A stretch of DNA of 64,000 nucleotides from Clusia tigrina (taxonomy: Eukaryota; Arthropoda; Insecta; Diptera; Clusiidae). This document shows positions 10,232 to 20,307 of the stretch, in pieces (the stretch's first letter is position 1; the number at the start of each line of letters is the position of its first letter). The stretch spans positions 152,203,988-152,267,987 of the forward strand of contig OV050030.1 of the NCBI GenBank assembly GCA_920105625.2, given 5' to 3'. A program made the translations under genes and the position numbers. The notes beneath the pieces were generated by a model that worked only from the letters and a program-made list of their open reading frames with translations, did no database searches and was not told the origin of the DNA.

Positions 10232-10715
10232 ACAAAGGTTAGGTTAGGGTAGGTTGGGAAGGCGTAAGCGGATACGAAGTATCCGCACTTCCACTCGAAG
10301 ACATCTTTGTCCACTGCCATCTTTGTGACTGCCTTCAAAAATGCCAGGAGGAGGCATACTCGTCCTTACGCTTGATTTCCATAAACATTGCAAGTTCCAT
10401 CCCTATTAAACCATTTGGTTTTCCAGATGAAAGTGAGAAGATCCGATAAATCTACTTTCGTTATATCTGTTAAACTTGTGAAGAAGCTCGACTCTAAACA
10501 TTGAATTCGTTTCAACTGTAGTCTTGGACATTGACATAAAAAGTGATGAATCTACTCTGTCTCTTCTTCATCATGGCAACTCCTACATAGCCCGTTCGAC
10601 GGCATACGCCAATGTTGAAGCATTGGTGCGATAGGACAATGCCCCGTAATAACCCCCGTAAGCACCCTTTTGTTTGTTTAGCCCTAAGAGAACCTTCGTT
10701 CTCTTCATGTCTAAC
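10232..10715 (-). other. LOA copy 2: ORF2 tail and 3' untranslated end
   Basis: The minus strand holds the remnant of the C-terminal zinc-finger region (ATGGCAACTCCTACATAGCC near 10573 on the plus strand reads as a Cys-rich segment in reverse) and the 3' UTR. A diverged version of this segment starts a second, shorter copy at 22178. Confidence 0.5.
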
Positions 10716-11175
10716 CTATGCCATAAGGCCCTTGAAACTATTAGTCCATAAGTTATTTGTCACTGCAATAGTGACTTCATCTGCTTCGTTAATGTCCATT
10801 TCAGAGCCCTTTCTGGCCATCTCGTCCGCTAATTCATTCCCTTCTATATCGCTATGTCCGGGAACCCAGCAAAGTGAGACCTTGTGGGGCCCAATGTTCA
10901 GTAGTGAGGTACGACATTTCATTACCAGCTTCGATTTAACTGTCTTGGATTCTATTGCCTTAAGCGCCGCCTGAATATCCACAAAGATAGTGATATTCGA
11001 AGGTCGAATTGTACTACTTTTTATCAGTCCGGCCGCTTTCTCAATTGCATAGACTTCGGCCTGAAAGACGCTGCATGCGTCAGGCAGCCGATATGTCTGT
11101 CTTGCCTGCAAGCCTTCTGAGAAGACATCCGCCCCCGCTCCACCCTCCATCTTTGAGCCGTCCGTTTAGATGGTG
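10716..11175 (-). pseudogene. LOA copy 2: RNase H domain
   Basis: The minus strand encodes TDGSKMEGGAG (just after an in-frame stop near 11167), then CSVFQAEVYAIEKA, IFVDIQAALKAI and CWVPGHSDIEGNELADEMA. The acidic residues of RNase H are present (TDG, QAE, VDI, ADE). The second-strand motif has VDI where copy 1 has SDS; the aspartate is kept. The open segment is 144 residues. Confidence 0.8.
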
Positions 11176-11205
11176 ATGTCAGAATTACGCGTCACAGAGC
11201 CTGAC

Positions 11206-12510
11206 TCAGTCTTCCCTGGTTGGATAGAAAGTTGGAATTCTAGGTGTAAAATCCATAGTAGAAGTCATGTATTCTGTAGCCGTTTCTAAATCTGCCGTCA
11301 CTAACCTTTGACCCTTCCGTTTTATTTCGCTCAAAATTGTACAGTGTCCATAGTTAGCAGATTTCCACGTCAGTCTGAGAGCACACTTGGCGGCACATCC
11401 CTGAATGAACACTCCTAGCGGTAAGAGGTGAAATAATATGTTTGAGCCTTCTTGAGGCGCGCTGCTTACAGCCCCTGAGATTTCCAGGCTAGCAAGTCTT
11501 TGTACTTTTTCAATACGGGTTTGATTACATTTCCTTTCGAACGCCTTTCACCAGACGATGGACCCGTAGGTTAAAATTGGTCTTATGATTGTGGTGTACA
11601 TCCCATACACGATGTACGGTGACAGTCCCCATTTTTTCCCAAAGATCCGTTTACAGGTATAGTATGCAGCCGAACTCTTCTTTCTTCTCTCCTCAATATT
11701 CCTTCTCCAATTTAACTTGGAGATTCAACGTTAGCTTACCTAACTTTGGCAAACAGAACTCAGGGATTTTTGTTTTCCTGGTGAACAAAACTAGCTTCGT
11801 CTTAGTAGGGTTAACTCCTAAGCCGTTGCGCTCAGCCCATCCGGATATCTCGCCCAGTGCTGATTCCATTATTTCGCTAATCGTTGACAAGAATTTGCCG
11901 CGACTAGTATGGCAATTGCTTTGAAGGTTTCTAAGATCTCATTTAATACTAGAATCCATCGCAGAGGTGATAGCACTCTACCCCGTGTAGTCCTTCTACT
12001 CACCGGCCGTCCCTGCTTACTAGCATTGTGTTAATCCATGTCACTATGAATTCCTTCACTCCGTGATCTCTCAGCGCCTTACAGATCGCCTCTGTATTTA
12101 CATAGTTGAAGGGCCCCCTCAATGTCCAGAAAACCTACCAACGTGTATTCCTTATAGTTCATTGACCTCTCAATGATACCAACCACTTCATGAAGTGCGC
12201 TATCCACTGATCTACCCTTACGGTATGCGTGTTGCGCAGTATCCATTGTGCGAATATTGGTAACCCTTCTAATATACAGATCAATAAGTCTCTCAAGTGT
12301 TTTAAGAATAAACGATGAGAGACTTATTGGTCTGTAATCCCTGTCAGTAGACTATTTTTCCCGCTTTTGGAATGAAAACCGAATCCGTGCAACCTGGAAA
12401 GTGCGTTTCCATCAAAACCAGTGGGTTCCAGGGACTCCTTACACGAGCCATCCCGTCTCTTCACACTGCCGAGAACCGTCGTGGTTCTGGATAGTATTTT
12501 CCTGAGTCTC
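11206..12510 (-). pseudogene. LOA copy 2: reverse transcriptase and thumb, multiply broken
   Basis: Short open segments carry RT pieces: LRKILSRTTTVLGS (12324-12512), a palm remnant at 11940-12320 (Leu/Ile-rich, with a DIEG-type segment near 12130 in reverse), LGVNPTKTKLVLFTRKTKI (11693-11890), and the pre-RNase H segment AAKCALRLTWKSANYGH (11206-11412). They are separated by frameshifts and stops, so no continuous polymerase remains. Confidence 0.65.
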
Positions 12511-13585
12511 ATGCCTCATTTACCGTCTCCAGAGTTCCACAGAGCTGCTGCCAGGACTCCCTTTTTACAGCCTTAATTTTGCTTTTATACTCATTAAAAC
12601 TGACTATAATTTTCCCAATCCTCTTCCAGCCGACTGTTTTTGGACTTGTAGAAGAGTCCTCTTGACTTTTTCCTAAACAGTCTAACTCAGCGTTCCACCA
12701 AACCGTTTTTGGTTTAGCACACGGCCTAGTCAAAGGACAAGATAGTTCAAAGGATTTTTTCACCGCCTTATCAATGTTAGCATTCCCTTCGCCGACCTTG
12801 ACTTTCATCAAAGTAACTTTTTGGGTCGCCAGTCTTGAGAATTTGGACCAGTCAGTCTTTTTTAGGTTCCTAAAAAGCCGTGGGGTCACTACCTCGGAGT
12901 ATACTGAGAAGCGTATCCGACTATGATCCGAAAAGGAACAGGCATCAGATACTCTCCTGTTGTCGACCCTTATGGTATTAGACCCAGTGGCCAGAGTGAT
13001 GTCAATCAATTCCTCCCTAACCCTATTACGAAACGTTGGCTGATTTCCCTTGTTACATAAAGTTAGGCTAGCGGAAAGAATGTAATAAAAAATGGGCTCA
13101 CCTCTACCATTGGTATCAGTGCTGCCCCAGAGCTCATGGTGCCCGTTTGGGTCACAGGCGGCCACTATGCCCAGTCCGCGTGACTCACCGTAGGCGATAA
13201 GTTGCCGGAAGATCTGTGGTGACGGCCGTTCCTCGTTGTACGGAAAGTATGCGGACGTTAGCAACAAACTAGGTTTGTGCCTGTGCTCGCATGCAACCGT
13301 TGTAAGGTCTCCAGTGCTGTAGGGAGTAAGAAGAAAAATATGAATATCCTCTTTGGCCACTATACAAGTTCTGATCTTACCTTGTGATTGTGGAATGTAG
13401 AGACGATAACCATCCATCCCCAGTCCGCTTACCTTACCTCTGACGAGCCAAGGCTCCTGAACAAGGGCTACGTCCACATCGTCCTCTGCGATGAACTTAA
13501 TTAAATCGAACGAGGCTGAGATGGAGTGATGCAAACTAATTTGCACCACCTCTAGCTTCCTCTCCATTGGTTTTTGACCGGTCAC
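12509..13585 (-). pseudogene. LOA copy 2: APE-type endonuclease domain of ORF2
   Basis: This 358-residue open segment is the best-preserved endonuclease in the window. It starts near ORF2's beginning (KLEVVQISLHHS). Conserved features in order are ALVQEPW (residues about 39-45), CDPNGHHELWGSTDTNGRGE (about 143-162), NRVREELIDITLA (about 186-198) and CSFSDHSRIRFS (about 212-223), then the WWNAEL linker. These match the E, D.N and SDH active-site motifs of apurinic-like endonucleases that nick target DNA. It ends at a TGA near 12509 where the RT fragments begin in another frame. Confidence 0.82.
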
Positions 13586-13848
13586 CCGGCACGCGAACCT
13601 TAAGAGAGCCGAACCCGAATCTAATGCAGTTGTCGCTCCTTAATTTGGATAGCGACGCAGAGTCTACCCACAGTTGGCTTGGAGACCCTCCCAGTAGCAC
13701 TAGCAGACATCGCGGCCTGGGGTACCAGGGCGATGCCTGAGGAGTTGCTTGATATCGACGCCAGGTAGCCTCCTCGCCAACCACCTACCGCCGGTACTGG
13801 GGATCCGACCCCCTGCACTGTAAACTCTTTCTTCCTTGTTTCGGACAT
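13586..13848 (-). pseudogene. LOA copy 2: ORF1 start, truncated
   Basis: From 13848 the minus strand encodes MSETRKKEFTVQGVG and about 75 residues of low-complexity Ser/Ala/Gly-rich sequence, then stops at 13621. The ORF2 frame begins at once (13585). The whole DUF4780-type region of ORF1 seen in copies 1 and 3 is missing, so ORF1 was lost by internal deletion. A second frame (13536-13784) overlaps this segment and reads into ORF2. Confidence 0.55.
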
Positions 13849-14156
13849 CTAAGCCCAGAAAAAACACCCCCTCCCCGTGGGGTTTCTTTACAGTCTACCA
13901 CCCCACGCACAAAACTACTAAAAAAAAAATCGACCGCTCCTAACATGGAGAAAACAGACGTCGTTGTGTGCCGCCCCTAACCTGGGAAAACAGACGCACA
14001 CGTGGTAGATCTTTGTTCGTTACTCATCGGTCGGTCTGTCTAAAAACACTGGCGGCCCTGCCAGGGGGTAGTATATGGCCGCCTTGGGTTAAAATAGTCC
14101 GACGAATCTTTGCAACTTAAGCCCCCACAACACGCCAAGGTGCCTACCATAATGGG
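13849..14156 (-). other. LOA copy 2: 5' leader
   Basis: The leader contains two related blocks (GGAAAACAGACG near 13984 and GGAGAAAACAGACG near 13944). At its 5' end is the shared LOA start block, read on the minus strand as GGTAGGCACCTTGG. It ends at the target duplication. Confidence 0.55.
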
Positions 14157-14165
14157 AGATATTTA
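14157..14165. repeat. 9-bp target-site duplication of LOA copy 2, right copy
   Basis: AGATATTTA, identical to 10223-10231. Confidence 0.85.
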
Positions 14166-15060
14166 GGAAACGTAGTAATGAGCAATGTGGGATCCGATGT
14201 ACGGAGCAGAGTAAGTTTGTTGATCTCTGAAGTTATTGAGGAAGTCAATCATTCAAGTATATGCCATCTTGTTGACAAATCGGTGTTTATACTTTGGCCT
14301 GAAGGTATACGGAACTTTTTCTGTAAAACAACTATAAAATGTTTTTTCTTCGCCTTGCAGGCATACAAAATGAGGATGTCCTGCTTTTGCAAAAGATCTC
14401 CGTATATAGTGAAAGCTGCTAAAGCAATCAAATGATTCATGTTACGTGTCTGGCACATGGACTACATAGAGTTGCTGAAGAAATTAGATCAAATTTCCCA
14501 GAGCTCGATCACGAAGAGAATTTAGCTGTTAGGATACCTTTACCTCCACCTTTACCTATGAGTGCTTTCATAAACTACTGTGACAACTTTGAAGCAATAA
14601 AAACCGTCGTTGATACTTTTCAAAGCAAGGATGCCAAAGCAGTTGGTGAGACTCAAAAACTTTTTCAAATGATAAAATTAGGAGTCAATTAGCTTACATC
14701 AAGGCTAATTTTCAATCAATACCAATAATCATACAGTCGCTTCGATCTAACTCGTTGTCATTGGAAAATGGAATACCAAGCCTTAAAGAATAATTAAGTG
14801 ATATGCGTGGTAATGCAGGTGAAACAGTGTTTCCGTAGTTTAATCAAGTGCTGGATAAAAATTTCAGTTATGGAAGTTTGCGGTAGGGTATTAGGTGGCG
14901 AAAATGTGGGTTGCAATTTACTGTAAGATTAAGTTCAATGAAATTTCGTATTTTAAATATGCGCCTATATTCAGCGCTGAAGTGGAGAGAACTTTTTCCA
15001 TATAGAAAAATATTTTTGCCGATAATTGGCGATTATTTAATTTTAGCAATTGCAAGTTGT
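14166..15060 (+). pseudogene. hAT-like transposase, right part
   Basis: The frame continues from the left part with GNVVMSNVGSDVRSR. Later segments are AYKMRMSCFCKRSP, IHVTCLAHGLHRVAEEIRSN (14434 onward), NYCDNFEAIKTVVDTF, LAYIKANFQSIP and finally FSAEVERTFSI near 14975-15005. The last is the hAT C-terminal dimerisation motif. Several stops and frameshifts separate these pieces, including one between 14350 and 14432. The order of motifs is that of a complete transposase core, so only small lesions and the LOA insertion broke it. Confidence 0.75.
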
Positions 15061-15232
15061 ACATTATAAGTTATTGTAACGTGAAACAATAAATATGAAC
15101 AAATTGATTCATAAAAAAAAACAGTGAAATTAATTTTTTCAGGTCTATTTATTATGAATTTTATATCATTTTTTGAGGGTTTTTTTGGGACCCCTTTTTG
15201 CTATTTTTTATGTCATCAATATCCGAGCCCTG
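15061..15232 (+). other. hAT-like element, 3' non-coding arm
   Basis: AT-rich sequence between the transposase end and the terminal inverted repeat ATCCGAGCCCTG (15221-15232). Poly(A)-like runs occur at 15112-15121. Confidence 0.6.
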
Positions 15233-15240
15233 CTAATCAC
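15233..15240. repeat. 8-bp target-site duplication of the hAT-like element, right copy
   Basis: CTAATCAC, identical to 4706-4713. Confidence 0.9.
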
Positions 15241-15430
15241 TGTTACGATTTCAAACAATCTGCTAGTAGAGTTTCTATTTATGTTCTGAGCTATCCGGGA
15301 ATAACTAATCAAAGCAGTACATGAGTGGCAAAGGCATCAACTAGATAAGTAATTTTAGACAGTGGTTTTATTGCTCATTTATGCAGTGATGAGAGTATTT
15401 TTACATAAATATATCAGTCACGGATTAGCT
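15238..15430 (+). pseudogene. copia-like retrotransposon, protease remnant (right part)
   Basis: Directly after the target duplication the plus strand reads CYDFKQSASR, then, after a stop, VILDSGFIAHLCSDESIF at about 15345-15400. This fits the DSG active-site segment and the following histidine-cysteine of copia-type proteases. Together with 4150-4713 it shows the hAT inserted between Gag's zinc knuckle and the protease. The remainder of the copia-like element was not found; an I-clade element begins soon after. Confidence 0.6.
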
Positions 15431-16560
15431 TTCGCAACGTGCAGTCAGATTATTCTATTCTATCTAGTGTCTGCTATTATTTAGCTGTTCCAGTGCTTCT
15501 TTCCAACTGTATTTTCTTTTTGACGCGTAATACGTGCTCAATTTATTCTCTATCGTGTACAAAAACAGTGAAAAAAGGTCGGTGTTCCCCGTAATAAAAA
15601 TGACCCCTGGGGTCTCCCATCTCGGGGACAACATATTACCTTCCCAAAAGTACCCAACCAAAACGTTCAAAAGTGACTCAGAACCGTTCAGAATTCTTTC
15701 CTACTCTTCCTCCTACAGAACAATACAACCCAAAATTTATAATCCTTAAAACAGAAAATACCAGTTAAAAATTTCATGTTTTCGTTCGGGTCTATAACGC
15801 GATACTAAATATTACAAAGAAGTTAACAAAATCAGTGAATTGCATGATGGAATCCTTTTACTCCTAGTTAAAAATAAGCGAGTCGCAGAAAAATTCGTTC
15901 GGACAAAATCGATCCCAGGTATAGGTGAAATTAGCGCTAGTTACCATCAGCTACTGACAGTTATTCTCTGTCTACAAAAATTGATATTGCTTGGAGAATG
16001 ACCTCTGTTCGACATTATATACCAAACCCCATGTGCTGCAAATCATGTCAGAAACTAGGGCTCACAGCCGCCTTACATATACTGCAAAAGTTGCCCCTAT
16101 GTTTACAATTTGTAGTCTTCCCATTTACGTTCCAGAAAGTGCACCCGAATAATGTGCGCCAATTGTTTTGGCGAACATCCTTCCTCCGCTAACGATGCTA
16201 TAAAAAAATATAAAGAAAATATCCCCACCCCTCCCTTAATAGACACCTTCGCTAATATACTTAAATCTCCACTACAAAACTCAATGACGAGTTCCTCTCA
16301 TGAATTTACAGTAAACAATCCAATAAAAAATAGCAGTTCCAATAACAACCAATATCACAGGTCCAAAAATAACATCACCAACAATACCACACTAATGACA
16401 AACTGCTACCTCATCAATTTCTTCTCTTATCAAAAAACACAATATTGCAATTTCCCCTTTACTACTTTTCCTACCTTACTCCAAAGAACTAGAACTTACA
16501 CTAATATAGATCACACCAAACAGCTTAGTAAGAAAGAAGAGTAAAGGAGCGCATAACTAA
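15430..16560 (+). pseudogene. I-clade non-LTR element A: 5' leader and ORF1 (Gag-like, zinc knuckles)
   Basis: The coding part begins near 15560 with VSHLGDNILPSQKYP and continues through ILLLLVKNKRVAEKFVRTK (15855-15910). It then has Cys-rich segments YIPNPMCCKSCQKLG (16015-16062) and CANCFGEHPSS (16155-16187), fitting the CCHC knuckles of I-element ORF1, and an Asn/Ser-rich tail to 16544. Frame changes near 15750 and 16100 and stops break it. ORF1 of these elements binds the element RNA. The 5' start of the element is not sharply visible. Confidence 0.65.
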
Positions 16561-16837
16561 TTTCAGTTATCTTTGGCAGGTGATACTCTGCCATGCTGAC
16601 TAGTCATTCTGGTTGTAAGCGCTCTTCATTCTCTTTCTTTAGTTTTCTTACCCGTTAGTCTGTCATCTATAGATATTAACAAATACTTTTCTGATATGGT
16701 AACAACACTGCATTGGAATAAAAAATGCTTAATAACAATTACAATTATATCCAATTATTAATAAAATCTCCCAAACAGTACTTAGTCCTCGTTCACAACC
16801 TATCATTTAGTAACTCCAATAAATAAAGTATTGCCAT
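16561..16837 (+). other. spacer between I-clade ORF1 remnant and the repeat-bearing insert
   Basis: AT-rich sequence, probably decayed ORF1 tail and ORF1-ORF2 spacer of I element A. No distinct feature is seen. Confidence 0.35.
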
Positions 16838-17186
16838 TGTAAGGAGAATAAATCTCAATGATTTATCCTCCTACATAACATATTGGCACCACTCGTAAAA
16901 TAAGGAGATCACCAGTTACCCGACACTGGTGAGTCACTTCACCATATTCATCACGCCACTGCCTCTCAACAAACCCACGCGTTGGAGAACACGTGGAGAA
17001 AACCCACGCGGTGGAGGACCACGAGACAGCTACCAAAAAGAAGAAGAAGAAGACAAACTGAAACATATGGCAGCTATCAAGAAGAAGAAGAGCAAACCAC
17101 GCCATTCTAATAGCCAATGAGAGCACGCCACGCATTGTGTGCGAGCAGCCAGTGCGCTATATAATGAGCAGCATCGCAGTACTCAG

Positions 17187-17345
17187 TCTCTTTTCCATCG
17201 AACAGCGGCGCAGGCAAGACTTCTTGATCATCGAAGAACAACGCAAGCAAGAACTCTCTTTTCCATCGAACAGCGGCGCAGGCAAGACCTCTTGATCATC
17301 GAAGAACAACGCAAGCAAGAACTCTCTTTTACAAGGAACAGCAGT
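17187..17345 (+). repeat. 68-bp tandem repeat, two full copies and a partial
   Basis: The unit starts TCTTTTCCATCGAACAGCGG and includes GGCAAGAC, TCTTGATCATCGAAGAACAA and CGCAAGCAAGAACTC. Two copies run from about 17187 to 17322 with one visible substitution (ACTTC/ACCTC), and a diverged third follows. Confidence 0.8.
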
Positions 17346-17399
17346 GCAAGTAAGAACTCTTTTTACCATCGAACAACGGCGGAGACAACAACAGTGCAA

Positions 17400-17535
17400 G
17401 TGACCTGACGCTTCTGATGACCTGAGCGAGTTAGTCACTCGCGCCGAACGTACACATTTACCTGAGCGAGTTAGTCACTCGCGCCGGACAAACTGACGCT
17501 TACCTGAGCGAGTTAGTCACTCGCGCCGGACACCT
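17400..17535 (+). repeat. about 42-bp tandem repeat, three copies
   Basis: CCTGAGCGAGTTAGTCACTC followed by GCGCCG occurs three times, near 17420, 17462 and 17503. The core is conserved and the spacers differ. Confidence 0.85.
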
Positions 17536-17680
17536 ACGACATTGGAACGCGCGACACAAAGCCCCCCCACCATGCGATTCACCAAATGAAGGCGAAAACA
17601 GATAAATGTACTAATTAGAAAAGAAATTGTAAATAAGTGAGACAATAAAGTATCCACGAAGTTAACTACAGTCTGAGACT

Positions 17681-18440
17681 TTTTCTTGATAAAGGATGAA
17701 TGGCACTTTCCATATAAAATAATCTATTCAGTCCAGTTAGTTTCCTTCTATTTTTTCGCTCTAACTCTATCAACTTTAATCATTTCAATTCTCTTTTTGA
17801 TTTTGTTTCATTTCTTCTCTTCCCAATCTCTTTATTTCATATTAGTTGTTATGCTTAATATTTTACAGTGGAATATAAGAGGTTTTTATAACAACTATAC
17901 AGAACTTTAACTACTTATTAAATATTTTCCATTTTTTATCTCACTTCAAGAGACTCACATTCAAGCCAATGTCATTCCTCCTATTCCAAAAAGCTACTGT
18001 TATTTCTTTAACCATGATAGAAATAAGTACTCTAAACAAGGTGTAGGTGTGCTTATCAAAAACTACATCCCACACAAACAGGTACCAATTGTTTCAGATA
18101 TAGCGACTATATCAATTGAAATTCAACTACGAATTAAGTTTACTATCTTCTCCATGTACATTCCTCCAAGCCAGTATTTTCGTCTAGGAATATTAGAAAT
18201 ATTATTTCCCTCATCAATACTCTCTCATTTTAATGCCTGGAGCCCCTTATGGAGCTCTTTAACCGTTAATCAAAGGGGTAAACAAATAGAAGACATTATT
18301 CTTTCCCACAATTTGGTAGTTTTAAATGATGGTTCGTCGATGCTGAAACATTAATCTCAGCGTTTTCTCAGCACAAATTGCTCCAAAACTAAATTCAAAA
18401 ACTTTGGGCGACCTACACGGGAGTGATCACGCTTAGGGCA
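17681..18440 (+). pseudogene. I-clade element A: start of ORF2, endonuclease domain
   Basis: ORF2 probably starts at the ATG near 17851 (MLNILQWNIRGFYNNYTEL). It continues after a stop near 17910 with FISLQETHIQAN, then GVGVLIKNYIPH and FTIFSMYIPPSQ, and near 18365-18430 in another frame APKLNSKTLGDLHGSDH. QW.I.G, LQETH and SDH are the ordered motifs of APE endonucleases of the I clade. The RT does not follow; the copy is truncated after the endonuclease. Confidence 0.7.
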
Positions 18441-18649
18441 AATAAATTTAATATACTATATATATACAACTAAACTACAAGAAATGCAAAAATGCTTTTC
18501 CAGATTATCTCACTCTGCTCATCCTTACTTCATTGTCAATCAACCATTGTCATCCGTTGATCAAATTGCGACTTACGTGTGACCTTTAGCTTCATAAAAC
18601 GCTGGACAAAGGAGTTCAAAGGCCCCTTTATTACCAAACTTCTGTAAAC
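18441..18649 (+). other. unassigned AT-rich stretch
   Basis: No motif recognised. It separates the I-clade endonuclease from the next non-LTR fragment. Confidence 0.3.
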
Positions 18650-19275
18650 TTCCCTGGTACGCCCATCATTATGCCTGTTACTCTGATGCTATTGAATCAG
18701 TTCAAAAGTGGTTTTTATTGTTTTGCCTATGTTCCTTTCCATGGAACTCCAATTTTCAACTTCCCTCTTATGTTAGTCGTCTTAAATTTATTCGTCTCCC
18801 CCCTCTTAAAACCCGTAGAACTATGCTTAATGCATGCTTTGTGTTTAAACTCATTAGTGGTGAAATAAAAAGTCGTTTTTTGCTTAGCATTCTCCACTTC
18901 ACGGCTCCTGCAAGAAGAACAACCAATTTCACTCCCTTGTATCTCCATCCTTGTAATCGGAACTATTTAGATTTTGCGCGTGTTTTTTGTTCGTGTTACG
19001 ATTTCAATTTAGTTTCGGAGGTGATTTGTTTGAATGACTACAAACATATGTTGAAATCGAAAATAACACTTTTTCTTTCAAACCGTGAGTAGTTCTCTTT
19101 GTATATCTATGTATGTACATATGTTTAATACCCTTCCTAAATCGCTATGAGGCCTTTGAGGCTTGGCGTAACTGTTAGGTTAGGGAGGTGCTTTTAGTGA
19201 CTAAAAATCTCACACTCTTTTGTGGTGCGTACCAACTCGTGTCTTTTTGAAGATTTCCCCTCACTACGAAAAAAA
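18650..19275 (+). mobile_element. 3' end of a CR1/Jockey-type non-LTR retrotransposon (5'-truncated)
   Basis: The 124-residue segment 18718-19092 contains LPSYVSRLKFIRLPPLKTRR, MLNACFVFKLISGEIKS, LHFTAPARRTTNF and VICLNDYKHMLKSKI and ends with a stop. This is the usual C-terminus after the RT thumb in CR1/Jockey-type elements. A 3' UTR with GAGGCCTTTGAGGCTTGG follows and ends in a run of nine or more A at 19267-19276, consistent with a poly(A) tail. Absence of everything upstream of the thumb is typical 5' truncation. Confidence 0.65.
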
Positions 19276-19399
19276 AAATTCATGATAAATTCATTTCAAA
19301 ATTAAATTAAAAATTATTAAAGTTAATTAAAATTAAATCATTTAAGACGAGATGAATTAGGTTCCTTGAGCAAGTCCTTAGCTAAACTATTGTTGACAG

Positions 19400-19515
19400 T
19401 GTCTTTATAGTTTGTAGCCGCTTTTAAGATTTATGATTTCTTCTGAACAGTTGGAAGTCTTTTTAGTTTGTAGCCTCTTTTAAGATTTATGATTTTTTCT
19501 TGAACAGTTGGAATG
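19400..19515 (+). repeat. 56-bp tandem duplication in the Jockey B 3' region
   Basis: TTTGTAGCCGCTTTTAAGAT with TTATGATTTCTTCTGAACAG is repeated about 56 bp later with small changes (CCTC for CCGC, one extra T). Both copies end in AGTTGGAA. Confidence 0.75.
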
Positions 19516-19605
19516 TTTAGTTCCGTATGCAGTGTTTAATTTTTAAAATACCACGGTGCATTGGTTATTGTGCCTAGTATTTTAGATTTAAATCGTTGAA
19601 CCAAT

Positions 19606-19893
19606 CTATATTCTGGCGGAGCCCCACAATTGAATGCCGTAGGTCCATATGCGTTTAATTACCACTTTATATAGCAGGATTTTATTTTCCAAGCTCAAAC
19701 TTGTACTAGTCTCGAGCTTCAGTTCTAGTCTTTTGGCTTCCATGTGCTGTCGCCAGGTGATACGTCTATCCAAATGAATGCCAAGATATTTCACATTAGG
19801 CTCATTCGATTCGTAACTTGTATCGAACCCGTATCGAGTTGTGCGAATAAAACAGTACAAGAGTAAATGACCCGAACCGTTTTTTTTTAACAT
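19606..19893 (-). pseudogene. Jockey B: RT thumb region
   Basis: The segment encodes VKYLGIHLDRRITWRQH, then SLENKILLYKVVIKRIWTYG and IQLWGSA. This is the conserved block after the RT palm in Jockey elements. Its N-terminal residues read a poly-Lys run of uncertain origin. Confidence 0.75.
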
Positions 19894-20307
19894 TTGTTAT
19901 ACAAACTCATCATTTGAATATAATTTAAATCAACACAATAATAATATTATAAGTCAAAAAATAAAAACCAAAAATTAATATATGTTTTCTTTAAGTTTCG
20001 ATAACTTTTTGCATACAAAATTCTGTCCTATCCTCGATAGAGTGGCGAATCGAATGCGCCTATTGCTTGTTTGTGGAATCATTACACCATTTAGAGATAA
20101 AGGGGGGCATGTTTCTTGCATTAAGGTAACCCTTTTCAACTCGTTAACTTTAATTATCCATTTTAGTAACCATTCTTCTACACGTCTGAAGTGATCCTTT
20201 AGTTTTCGTGAGGCAATGTTGGAATCTTTATGCCAATATTAAATTCCGGTATCGTCTGCAAACGTAGATGTAGTCAGTTAGTTATCTGTTGATAAATCAC
20301 GTGTGTA

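Larger units (their letters stand above)
10232..14156 (-). mobile_element. LOA-clade non-LTR retrotransposon (copy 2) inside the hAT transposase
   Basis: The element is flanked by the 9-bp duplication AGATATTTA. Its minus-strand order is 5' leader (block with CACCTTGG near 14140), ORF1 start (13848), endonuclease (from 13585), RT, RNase H and a 3' end with repeated GGTTAGG on the plus strand (10237-10255). It is a different subfamily from copy 1. At 3.9 kb it is shorter than a full LOA element because ORF1 is cut to about 75-90 residues and the RT has deletions. It inserted into the hAT transposase after that gene was present, so it is younger than the hAT insertion. Confidence 0.88.
4714..15232 (+). 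mobile_element. hAT-like DNA transposon, interrupted by two LOA retrotransposons
   Basis: The left end reads CAGGGCTCGGAT (4714-4725) and the right end is its exact inverse, ATCCGAGCCCTG (15221-15232). The ends are flanked by the 8-bp duplication CTAATCAC. Inside, on the plus strand, is a broken transposase in two parts (9925-10231 and 14166-15060). The 10.5-kb span includes two later minus-strand LOA insertions (about 5199-9890 and 10232-14156); without them the element is about 1.9 kb. The AT-rich left arm 4714-5198 holds no recognised gene. The transposase is full of stops and frameshifts, so the element cannot move itself. Confidence 0.85.
16838..17680 (+). repeat. LTR-like insertion with internal tandem repeats
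   Basis: This GC-richer block interrupts the I-clade element. A TATA-like element (CTATATAAT, about 17157) is followed some 25 bp later by CAGTACTCAGTCTC, a plausible initiator, and AATAAAG lies near 17645. Between them are two tandem repeat sets (listed separately). Promoter, transcribed repeats and polyadenylation signal in this order resemble a solo LTR. No target duplication or TG...CA pair could be fixed, so its limits are approximate and it could be another type of repeat. Confidence 0.4.

Noticed and set aside
17187..17535. CRISPR array
   Set aside because: The repeats are tandem, few and in a eukaryotic transposon context; spacers are not unique and there are no cas genes.
16838..17680. 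Confident solo LTR with defined ends
   Set aside because: Several candidate ends (TGTAAG...CTACA, AGTTAC...TAACT, a repeated TGGCAC) were tried, and none gave consistent termini together with a target duplication.
17686..17910. A membrane protein at 17686-17910
   Set aside because: The Phe/Ser/Leu-rich part is T-rich leader read as protein; the real coding signal is the I-clade endonuclease start at its 3' end (MLNILQWNIRG).
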